A stretch of DNA of 64,000 bases from Notospermus geniculatus (Eukaryota; Nemertea; Pilidiophora; Heteronemertea; Lineidae): NCBI GenBank assembly GCA_002633025.1, contig NMRB01000055.1, positions 342,726 through 406,725 on the forward strand, given 5' to 3'. A program made the position numbers and the translations under genes. The notes below the pieces were generated by a model that was not told where the DNA came from, did no database searches, and worked only from the letters and a program-made list of their open reading frames with translations. Each line of letters opens with the position of its first letter. The first letter of the stretch is position 1. Below are positions 49,701 through 59,900 of the stretch, piece by piece.

Positions 49701-50845
49701 TAAGGACCTGCAAAAAAAGGAACGTTGACAGTGCTGTAGGCCTACTCTGCGCTGAATACAAAAATGCAAAAAAATTGTAGATGTTACGAATCGTTGGTAA
49801 AGGTAAATTATTGGGATCAAAGAAGATTTTTTACCCTTCATAGACCCTTCCTAGATTCAGAATCAGAGGGGAATTGCAGTAGGCCTACATTATTATTATA
49901 CCAGTGGGGCGGCACAGCCTACTGTCAAGTCCAAGAACAGCACGACAATAAGTGTGTATTCATCAAAATACTTCAGTAAGATTTTACAAAATCTTTCATG
50001 TTGCTTCATCATTCTTTCTTTCATTTTTCCAAACATCATCAAAAATTTCAGCCCTACAGATAAAATGTCTCCAGTGATCTGAGGGGTGTTTCAATTCACC
50101 ACCACCACCACCACCACCATCATCAACATCAACATCATACAATCAAAGCCCTCATTCAGTTATATCATGCAGTTACACCTGCCAAGTGGAAACAGCAAAA
50201 CTATAACGAAAAGGACAACAACTATGGCACGGGTCCTCATTAAAAAAAATTCATGAAAAATCATCTACAAAAATGCATGTTGACAAGAAGGAAGGCATGA
50301 CCAAATGCATGTTGTACAATATGCATTCAGAGATATCTCTATACAGGGAAGTAAACTTGAATAACAGTTATACCAAAAATCATGTCAATGACCCATTGTA
50401 TCACACTAGGACAACTATCAAAAATTTCAAGACAAGACACAACGTGTAGGCCTACCTGGAAGCCATTTTTCACGCTATCGAAAGTGTGAAAATCTTTAAT
50501 TTGATGATTGTTAGCTTGGAAAAGCGGGAAGAAACCCAGACGTTTTGACCAGTCATCTACACTAACCCAAGGTGCGATTGCCAATTACAATCAAATCTTA
50601 TTTTAATGTATTTTAAAGTGAACAATCCCTTAAAAAAGCAACTTTTTGAAAACTGCAAGAAATCTACTTACCTTGAGTTGGGTTTTGGGCACAAGCCCCA
50701 ACCCCTGTTCATCCAAAGCATTAAAACCATGCCAAATAGATTTTCTCTTCTCCAAAAATGCTGCCATTTTCGCAGAATTTTCCATACTAACGTTATTCAG
50801 GTTCATATCTGTAGAATTAGTATCGGATGTACATGAAAGTCCCAC
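46721..50845 (-). CDS. SWAP70: SWAP70/DEF6-family PIP3-binding Rac regulator
   Basis: Cytoplasmic protein that binds PIP3 and F-actin and signals to Rac in membrane ruffling and phagocytosis. Coding exons on the minus strand, 5' to 3': 50845-50672, 49707-49129, 48840-48694, 48487-48376, 48158-47980, 47741-47575, 47453-47213, 46894-46721. All phases agree, giving 590 aa (human SWAP70 585). An EF-hand-like N-terminal region (IWHGFNALDEQGLG) is followed by DAFKLWKVFNFL, then a PH domain from about residue 252 (GWLMKKG, WKERWFVL, NEWVTG), then a Glu/Gln/Arg-rich coiled coil with LEDERQAKKDEEVVRAL. The extreme C-terminus differs from both human paralogues. The first ATG was taken; an in-frame Met 19 codons later (50788) would match vertebrate starts better. 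It is likely the single ancestor-type gene of SWAP70 and DEF6. Confidence 0.92.
50097..50139. repeat. (CAC)n/(CAT)n microsatellite
   Basis: Runs of cac followed by cat/caa triplets within SWAP70 intron 1. A related cat-rich stretch lies at about 47767-47800. Confidence 0.9.
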
Positions 50846-52023
50846 AGCACAAATTATTTCCTTTAGAACCCAGTTCTATTGAATATCATGAATGACCCAA
50901 TAGGCCTTAAGAGCCCTAAATGTGTCATCCAACCTTTCCCCCAGTGGGTGTGTTCTATTGTACATGTATGAGTTATCTGACAATATTGATATCAAATGAG
51001 GGGAGAGGTTGATCAGGTTTTCATTGTGATATCCGCAAAAGATTATATACGATTTACTACCTATCCTGTATATAACAACGAGAATGTATGAAATGAGTTC
51101 AAGATTACAAGAGGCCTGATTCAGTGGTTAACTTTAATTTGATGACGAACGAAGATTCTGTGATGATTTCATAACATATTAGTGAATAATAATGGGATTT
51201 ATATTTGTATGAAAGCTTTGGGTCGGGGACATTGGGCCATTGAACTCATTGAACTAAAACATTTTGATATCGCAATACAATGACGACCTTGAATGACCTG
51301 AAATACGAAGTAGCCATATATGGACATATGTGGGTGCATCAGTCAATTACAAAGTTAAAACTCTCTTAAGGAATGTTTTATATGAAAGATAAGCATTGAA
51401 ATACATGTTGTTTTGAGACCGATTTTGAAGGTTTTAGGCAAACTGGACAAAGCATTCCCTACTGGCAATCTGTGTTGGAATCATATTTGGTGAGAATACA
51501 GAATTGCAAGGGGATACTGATTGACAATTCAGTGCTTCTCAAAACAGCAATAAAGAAATGAGCAAACATTTGAAAGTCTAAATGCTTTGCTTCAGTTTTG
51601 AAGAGGGTCCTTCATTTGAACAGCGGAAAGAAAGTTAAACTCCAGTTTACATTCATTCACCTTATGAGAACTCTGGATTCTGAGGATAGCTAGTGGAGTA
51701 ATAGGTCAAAATCTTGAATGATGTCTCCTTCTATCCTCCCCAGAGCTATCAGAGAAATTTCAGATCAATTCCTCCAGTGATTCCTCAGTTATCATCTGGA
51801 TGCGAAATTCAAAATGGCTACCGTGGCAGCCATCTTGATGATGGAGCAATAGCCCAAGTTTTCAATTGGTGTCTTCCTCCACCCGCCCTCTACCTGTCAC
51901 AGCTTACTTTCTGACCAATTCTCTTAGCAGTTCTTCAGTTATCGTCGAGATATGAAATGGGCTTTGCCAAAAAAATTGGACTGTTCATGAAATCAACATT
52001 ATTATCGATTCTACCAAAGATAG

Positions 52024-52208
52024 CAGGCGCGGATCCAGAGGGGGGCGCGCACTCGGCGCACGCCCCCCCCCCCGCCTTTTGGCCAAAGAATCTGTAAAAT
52101 TGACCGTGAAATTATGAAATTTGGAGCAAATCATTTAAATTCACCGCAGATTTCAATGTTTCTAGCACAGTGCGCCCCCTCTTTTCTGAAATTGTGGATC
52201 CACCCCTG
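52024..52208. mobile_element. 185-bp hAT-like MITE
   Basis: The left terminus CAGGCGCGGATCCA and the right terminus, read inward, CAGGGGTGGATCCA form imperfect inverted repeats. The left end matches the termini at 13770 and 14867. The interior has C-rich and GGGGGCGCG tracts and no frame. A clear target duplication was not found. Confidence 0.65.
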
Positions 52209-52967
52209 TAATGTACGTGTACCATCACCGGGCTGAAGTTGCTCCCACTGAGTTGTCCGCTTAACTCACCAGACTTTGTAAAGATGGCAGCACATGTCAA
52301 TGAGCAGGGCTGGCGTTCGCACTTGAAATTTGTCAAAGGAGGGGTAAATCAAACAACGGGCATGAACAAACGGACAGATCATAATACTGGTGACTTATAT
52401 CATCATGGCATTGATTTGAACTCTTTGCTATTAATGCTGGTATTGCCTGGGAATGTCGCTGATATAGATCATCAGTCTGATCATAAGTATTGCAACATAG
52501 CCTACATGAGATGAGGTTTTTTCTTAATTTCTCGGTTGTCAGTCATCAAAGTTTGATTTCCAAATGTGGATGTGATACTTTGTGTTGTTATACACCTGTT
52601 GGTTCGCGAGGATTTCAGGAAAAGTGGGTTTATCATGGAAATACCAGAATATCAAAATATCACCCATTTGACATCTCGAAATGTTTGAAGTGCATGACTA
52701 CCAGATTTTTACAAAATGAACACAACTGAAATTCATTCACAACTGTGAAAAAATTGCGCTGAAAAGGCACATCATTTTCGTGTTATTTAATATAAAAAAT
52801 TGACCATTTTGTCAAAAATTGGTTTTTTTTGAGAAATAGTTCAATTTTCTTGATAACTGTGGCCTTTCATAGGATGAAACTGGCATGGCTGAGATATATG
52901 GAATGACAGCTTTTCATCCGCAGTGGAATCTCAAGCAAAATCTCACTTGGTGAAAGAGACAGCTTCC

Positions 52968-53055
52968 TACCGGATTCGAACACACGGACCCTCGCATTAG
53001 GCATCAATCGCCAGCACTAAGGAGAAGCACGCCTTAACCACTATGCCAATTAAAT
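52968..53055 (-). mobile_element. tRNA-like SINE head
   Basis: On the minus strand, GGCATAGTGGTTAAGGCG (A box) is followed after about 55 nt by GTGTTCGAATCC (B box). The spacing suggests a Ser/Leu-type tRNA ancestor. The acceptor stem does not close, so it is not a working tRNA gene. The element body probably continues to the left for an uncertain distance. Confidence 0.55.
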
Positions 53056-53700
53056 CCCCATCTTCAAAAAAGATGATTCAATATTTGGGGTTCACTAAAA
53101 GACCCACACACACCAATTTAAAAAAAATCATGCAACTTGCAATATTTGCAAAGCTGAATCTACGATGAGGTTTCTAATCGATCAGATGATTGTCAACAGA
53201 AATCTTTGACTTGAGAAATGGAATGGGAATTGTGGAAACCAACACAGGCGGAGTCAGCCAGAACAAGAGACTTCTCGCAGAAACCTGATGCATATAGTGG
53301 CGCTTTAATTCTAAACCCTTTTCATAATGTCAAAATAAATCTTCTCCTGGTAAAGCTGCAGGTTTGTGTCCATTAGTTTTGATCAGTCTCCCAGCATCCA
53401 GTAAAATGAGACTCATCCCACATCAAAGAGAAACCGCGTTAAAGGTATTCTTATTGCTGGCTGTTACATTAGTATCGCACACTCCCCGTTGACTTCCATT
53501 GCCATGGATTCAAAAAGTGGTAATCATTGAACTATTGTTCCACTCGAATGCCTTTTAACTTGCTAACCAATTTTTGGGTAATTAACCAACAATCCCCTTT
53601 TATCTATTTTCCCTACAGACCACACTGCGTGGGTTCCCCTGACATGCCTGGTGAATTCGCAGCGGGAGTGCAAACCTTTCTTTCGACAGTTACTTAATTT

Positions 53701-53711
53701 CAACATGGCGG
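53701..53711 (+). promoter_or_regulatory. YY1-like element before TTC28
   Basis: CAACATGGCGG lies 119 bp upstream of the proposed TTC28 start codon and matches the YY1 core. It suggests a transcription start just upstream. Confidence 0.4.
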
Positions 53712-53829
53712 TGGACTGGTTCCGTGCTTTCGTCGCGTGAAGACAGTGTAGAAAATAACCAATAACATGTCGAATTTTCGTGGATTATGTGATATGAGAT
53801 TATCAAACTGGAGTATATAGACAAAGGAC

Positions 53830-56800
53830 ATGGAACTACAGGTGATACAGCCTAAACGACGAGTTGAAACGGTAAGATTATAAAACGAAGAGGGGCGTTC
53901 ATAAGTCCCAACAAAGTGACTCCAATGTATGCCTACACTGTACACACAGTTTATGTGCATGTGTACAATGTATACCCATAAGTACAACCACTTGTCAATG
54001 CACTGCTGTCTACTGCGGATTGTTGTACAGTGGTGTGTACATTATCATGGTGTAACAGGAATGCAATTCCGCCAAACAATAGCCCGCTGTTAATTGTACC
54101 GGTTATAATATATATTCGAATAGCCATGGTCTCCATAGCCATTTATTCTAATCCCTGGTTGAATAATAAGACCGGACTCTGATTCCAGGGGGACTTTGAT
54201 TCCTGTCACACCGGCCAGCTGCAGATCATGTCCATGTTGCAAAATGATGTTGCGCTGTGCAGTCAGGAACTTTTGCATCTGCATCTTTTGCATCTCCCGA
54301 CTGGGAGGTTGTGTCCGAAACGGGATATTATGTTGTACGCGAGGCCTAATTTTTTGTTGCTCGAACAGGAGGAATGTCTCGATCAGGCAGTTTAAAATCT
54401 AAGAACTGATTTGCGCATCACATCGCGCATTTGCGCATGGTCGTAATCAGTGGAAAACGTGAAACCAAGATCAAGGTTTGTGTGAAAAAAATTTCTGATT
54501 GAAGTAAATTTTCTGGCCGAGTTGACATTGATTTTCCCAAATATTTGATGAAAGTTGGGAAGGGAAGAGAACATCGAAATCCCAATTGGGAGGTGAACGA
54601 AAACTCAATTGGGTTATTACCTCCCGACTGGGAGTTTTTTCGATTGGGAGGTCACCTCCCGATGCGGCAAAAGTTCCTGACTGCTGTGGGCCTAGGTTTA
54701 GCCTATTATTTCACTGCGGTACTGGGGAGGGGGAATGGCGTAGGGGACTGGCGTATTGTAGAGATTCATTTTTAGGCCCGTATTTAAACGTAAAGACTTG
54801 CCCTGCAGATTCGATATTGATGTTACAGCCTGGGTTTCACCCACTAGTCACCATTTCATGGAGGCCTACTGTTATTTATTCACCTGCATTTTGATCTTTA
54901 GGCCTACCAGTTTGGATATCTTGACTTTTTTACCATTGAGCCAAAGCCAGACTGGAGCCGCTTGAAAAGTTATGTTATAAGCAAACATGACAGAAAAGAG
55001 TATTTTGAATATGCTGATGACAAAAGACTGAATGTCATGGTCATGTGAAGTTCACATTGGCACTGTCTGCAATGAGAGAATATTGTGTTGGCCTAAGTTC
55101 AGTGCTTGTGTGGCTTGTTCAGTCAGTTAGTTGTCCCTTGTATTTGTCAGTCACATTTGTCACACGTCTTGAAGTCACCTCTTCCACTCAGTCATAGGTA
55201 CATGTAGACTCCAGTGGTTGGGTGTTGCAGTCTGTTCTGTTGACAAATATTTCTAAAAATACGTCACCAGTTAAGGATTAAATGAGCCCCAAGTGGCTTC
55301 CAGAACTGGGCAATTTCTGTGACGGAGATTGTTGAATGCTTAATGAACCTTCCACCATTTGATTTGAACAAAATTAATCCACCCAATCAAGAAATAAGAT
55401 GTGATGTTTGATTGTTGGGTTTTGTCAATTTAGCAGGGCAACACGACCCAATCAATGACAATGCCCAGACCTGACGCCAACTGCTTTTTCAGCGTGCACT
55501 TCTACAAATATTTGAGAGTGCTCAATGGGCTAGGCCTATATCCTGTGCATTCTCACAACTTTGGAAATCAGGAATGCTTTTTGATTCAGGCTATGGATAG
55601 CTTATTGTCATGCTAATATTTTCCAAATAGTGTAGAAAAAACAGGACCATGTCATGTACTTCAGCTTGTTTTATTACACGCATTGTACATAATTGTATTC
55701 ATTATTGATAGCTCGCACAGTGCGCCTTCTCTACATTATTGGCATTCTTCTGTGGATTATTCGGTGATTTGGGTGAAGGGCTGTCATGTTGGCACATATC
55801 TTGGAGGACAGGTTTTATTCCTCCAAGCACATATGTGTGGCGGTCTACGAAAACCCGGCGAATGTCGCATTTGAGGANACACTGATTGTGATTTCAAGAG
55901 GACCTGTCACAATATCTGAATGCGATATTGTCGGGACTTGTCATACCAATGTTAATGGCGGCTCTCACAATGTCTGGCGTCTTTGTTCCTTTGGGGAAAG
56001 ACTTGTTCACTGTCTGCTGGCGGTTCAGACACTTGACATGTTTGTTTATGCCTTGGTAGAACATGTTGATTCTAAATACACGTATGTATGACTGTCAACA
56101 ACACTTTCTTGAAGAATCCCTCTACAAGTGCCTCAAATATGAGGTGGAATTTTCAATAAATTACACAGATGAAAGGGGCTGACTGTTCGTTTTCATCAAC
56201 CTGAGTTGTGATCCTTGAGAAAATGGAGAAATTCTGTACAGCACAACAAATAATCCCTGCAATTTGCAAGTGCATAGCTTTTTCCGTTTTCCCAAGGATC
56301 AAAACTCAGATTCCTCAAATTTTGACGAAAATGAACAGCCCCTTTTCTTCTTGAAAAAGCATGAAATGGTACCTACGGGAATATATGTTGAGGGTAAAAC
56401 GGTCTTCAGTTATAATATTTCTACCAGTTACAGCAAAGAGAAAAGCAGCCTTGCTGTTGACCCAGGAGGCAAATATTTTGCTTCCATGTGATGTAGGAGG
56501 AAACTGGAGAGTCTGGGAAAATCTCAAAATGTTGCTCTACCATCACATGAAGAGCGAGTCCTGCTGTGGATTTCAGACTCGGAGTCGGAGATGACATTGG
56601 ACAAGTGCTGATGTTTCCAGCTTTGTCACTGTGGGGGAGCGGAGGGGGCTGTTAGGGGTGAGGAATATATCAATGGAGTACTACTCTCACTTTTCAGGTT
56701 GAAGTCCATGTCCATGAAGAACCAGGAGCAAGTAACAAAACACAATTCCTTGAGAAAGTCCGCCTAAGCAACGAAGCCATCCAAAATGGTGACTTCCAGC

Positions 56801-56955
56801 GTGCCATCAAGCTCTACTCTGACGCCATAAACCTTGACCCTTTGAATCACATTCTGTATAGTAACCGGTCAGCGGCATATATCAAGGTCAACCAGTTCAA
56901 GAAGGGCCTCCAGGATGCACTGAAGGCAAGGGAGTTAAATCCACAATGGGCTAAG
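53830..56955 (+). CDS. TTC28: TTC28, first two coding exons (gene continues beyond window)
   Basis: Large TPR-repeat scaffold; the mammalian protein localises to spindle poles and midbody and is needed for normal cytokinesis. The well-supported exon is 56698-56955 (86 codons, open at both ends in phase 0). It carries the first TPRs with FLEKVRLSNEA, GDFQRAI, ILYSNRSAAY and ALKARELNPQWAK, closely matching the vertebrate N-terminus. The proposed first exon 53830-53871 (MELQVIQPKRRVET) has a good start context, a GTAAGA donor and compatible phase, but its sequence is not conserved, so it is tentative. The next exon, which should resume the TPR (family sequence begins AYFRQG), was not found before 64000, implying an intron of more than 7 kb. 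An alternative is another TPR co-chaperone, but the match over this exon favours TTC28. Confidence 0.8.
55793..55834. mobile_element. 28-bp remnant of the CTTGGAGG-TIR transposon with 7-bp target duplication
   Basis: Core 55800-55827 begins CTTGGAGGA and ends ATTCCTCCAAG, with identical CACATAT on both sides (55793-55799, 55828-55834). Only 9 and 11 nt of the family's ends survive around about 8 nt of filler, as expected for an imprecise excision scar. It lies in TTC28 intron 1. Confidence 0.75.
55878..55878. other. Unresolved base (N)
   Basis: A single N in TTC28 intron 1; the sequence after it does not repeat nearby sequence. Confidence 0.9.
56172..56345. mobile_element. 174-bp inverted-repeat element sharing ends with the 16492-17446 foldback
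   Basis: The left end AAAGGGGCTGACTGTTCG and the inverted right end AAAGGGGCTGTTCATTTTC are imperfect reverse complements. Pairing continues through TGATCCTTG(A/G)GAAAA. The terminal AAAGGGGCTGTTCA is the same as in the long foldback in MondoA intron 1, so both probably belong to one family. It lies in TTC28 intron 1. Confidence 0.6.
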
Positions 56956-59900
56956 GTAAGGGCATGTTTCTTTCATCAGCAGATCGGAGCAGCAGTGCTG
57001 TTCTTTGGGAGAATTTCTTTGCCAGCATCATCGTACACTCATAGTTCTGTTCATTTCATTGTCTCTTTACATGTAAATGTAAGGTGGTTTCTCCAGAATG
57101 CAAACTTTGAATCTGGTTCTTCATCGTGTGATTCAACATCCATATACTTACTCAAAGGTCTGTTGTTGGCCGTTGAAGACTGCTGTAGTCAAAACAAGGC
57201 TTGTACATTTCCCAATGAAAATATTGATGAAATGTACTAAGAGTACTCTCCAATGAGCATGGCAGTTATATTAGAGTAGATATGTAGATAAAAAGTATTG
57301 CTGTAGGTACAGGTTCACAATGAATCCCGGCTGAGCGAAAGTGTTCTTCCATGTCCATGATGTCATGACATTAAAAATCGATCTTTAGCGCAGTGATGAT
57401 GAATGGATGCTGTCTGCTGTGCTCAATCAATCAGTTCATAACAAATGAAGTGACCATCGCTTCGATATGAGACTCCCTTCGGGGATGTTTTCATTTGCAC
57501 TGTAGAAGAAAACTTACAAAGCTGACTTTTCCTCAGAGTGGAAAAAAGGTACCGGTCTATAGGCCTATAGTATGAAGCACCAATGACGGCCATATTAATG
57601 TACATGTACGTGCATGCACAAGTGGTTTGTGTGTACCAAACCATGGTGTTACGTATTTGCCCCAAACCTATACAAAAAAAATAGATTTGTCCTGAATGCC
57701 CTAGCAAAAAGTGTTCATGATTTCCTTCTTTTTCTCTGGGGACTTACAATTATTCCAATAGCCTGCCAGTGTGGCGTCTTGGTTCTTGCTTGGAGGAATT
57801 ATACTGACAGGAGGAACAGCGAGCTAATTGCCCCTCTATAATCCCTTTTTCACACCTCCCCAAACAATGGAACACAAAGGCCCGCAGTGTTTGCACAGCA
57901 ATTAAGCCTGCTCGCTTGAAGTGATCAGCGGTACCGACGCAGCCCGGATTGTCACTGCCACCTAGCGTGAGCTGGCGGTACTATGTGCCGGTATTCGAAC
58001 ATTCTGCGGTCTGAAAATGCACAGTTTACATGGTTTATGTCGGCAGAATACCTGCGCACGTCTAAGACCAGGAAAGACGAAACTGAGATCGGTATTCTAA
58101 GCTTTCATTCATGCAAATCGAACAAAATTTACACATTCTACGCCATTTTTCTTGCAATGACATGGATGACGAAAATGTTGAAGGCACGTAGATTCGAACT
58201 GTAATAGCTTTTTTTCTCATAAAGTCCTGAAGTTGACATAAAGTGATCTTAAAAGATGAGATTTTGATGATTCTCATGATATGCAGCAGTGGGGCGTCGA
58301 ATGGCGTCGACGATGTTGAGCGGTGTTTGAAAATCGGCCTATTCTGCATGTTCTGAGCCGCCATCTTCATTCCACTTCCAAATTGCGCAAGGTTTATGAA
58401 CGATAGCGCCGCAACTGCTGGGTCGAATTTGCAGTACCATACACCAATCGATTTGTCTTTCTTGCCAGAATCTTTATATTTCAAGTTTCATGGCGATATT
58501 CCCACTACTTCTCGATATTTTGACCCGTTTGTAACACTTGCGCGCGAGTTTCTGTACAAAGTGTAGTTCTACGATTTGTCCGCTACGAGCGCTGTGTATT
58601 GCGTGGTCGCGTCGATTTTTCGTAGGGGTGGGTAGCAACCTCTACGTTCACGTGTTCAACCGAACTTTTTTCCCGTGAGATTGTGTGCTGGAAATGTCGA
58701 TGTTTTCTGTTGCTATATTTGCCTAAATGTAATTTTATTCATCTGACGGACAATCTCTGTCATCATGGAATAAACTGAGGTCAGATGAGAGGCTTGAGAT
58801 GAGAGGCTTGTCTCCCCAGAACAAATAGGCTGATCATACGAAAATAGCCGAAGCTTCATCGGAAATTCCGAAGTCGCGGACTCACTCATGCGGTGTGTTT
58901 GTAGTAATTAACACCTCGTTAACACCTCGTTAAGCCCATACACAATAGGGATCGGCGGTGGCGATGATGAAACCTTTGAAGTGACCTCGCTGTTCCTCCT
59001 GTCAGTATAATTCCTCCAAGGTTCTTGTCATGGTTCCTCCTAATAACACGATAATTTTTGCGTTGGGAATAGTTTCCCATGAAGCCTTTCATACCTACAT
59101 GTATTAAATGTGATTGATTTAAGACCCTCATCAATGTGTTTTGTCCCTTGTACATATTGTTATGAAACAAATCTTTGTTGCAATATGTGACCTTCCACAG
59201 CAAAACAAGGGGAGAATGGAAGAAATAGATGGTTTTAGATTTTGGTCTCAACCTGCCAAGCTCAGACCGACATGTGCCTGGTTTTGCTGTGGACGGTCAC
59301 ATATGGCTTAATATTTTTACCAAAACTGGATTGCAGTGAAATCTCATAAGAAATGGTTCATTGACAGTAGAAAGATTTTGACATCGCCTGCTGTCTTTCC
59401 TTATTACATATGTACTAATGACAGGGTTCAGAATCAGTTCTTGTGGGATTCGAACCCATGACCTCGTGCATCTGACACTTACTGATTTCAAGAAGTTCCA
59501 GTTTCCTCCTACATTCAATAAGATCATTTAATATCATCAATAAAGTTGATCTGTCTACTTGGCAGTCAGATTTCAATGTTCGTGTCATCCAATTATTAGG
59601 CACAGTTCCCACAAAATTCTGAGAAGTTTTGTTTTTTTGTGTGCTTTACTGGCAGCTAGGCCTTTTTTGACCGTCTATACTGTTATTCTGACTCCTATAT
59701 TATTCTGACCACTGTGCTAAGCCTCATTCTTACAGCAGTATTGACCTTATTGGTAATGGAATAAATCCATGGTAAATGATTTAGCTACAAAATATGCCAA
59801 AGCATTGCCAACTTGAAATGTGCTTTGTGTATTGGACATAGATTTTTTAACATGAATTATTCAGTTGTTTGAAATTGAGCATTGCTTAATATTATGTTGG

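Larger units (their letters stand above)
50846..53829. other. Divergent intergenic region SWAP70-TTC28
   Basis: About 3 kb between two divergent start codons. It holds an hAT-like fragment (52024), a tRNA-headed SINE (about 52968) and the likely TTC28 promoter at its right end. No conserved exon is visible. Confidence 0.6.

Noticed and set aside
50097-50139. CRISPR-like direct repeats
   Set aside because: Simple trinucleotide microsatellite in an animal intron; no spacers or regular repeat units.
50339-50584. 81-codon frame on the minus strand in SWAP70 intron 1
   Set aside because: The flanking exons join directly in phase 0 and their protein sequence is continuous with SWAP70 homologues, so no exon is needed here.
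52968-53055. A true tRNA gene
   Set aside because: A and B boxes are present but the acceptor and D stems do not close; it reads as a SINE head.
56264-56491. 75-codon frame before TTC28 exon 2
   Set aside because: It overlaps an inverted-repeat element and shows no homology to TTC28 or other proteins.
59400-59560. tRNA gene or intact SINE on the minus strand
   Set aside because: Only a B box (GGTTCGAATCC) is clear; no A box at the right distance and no body could be defined.
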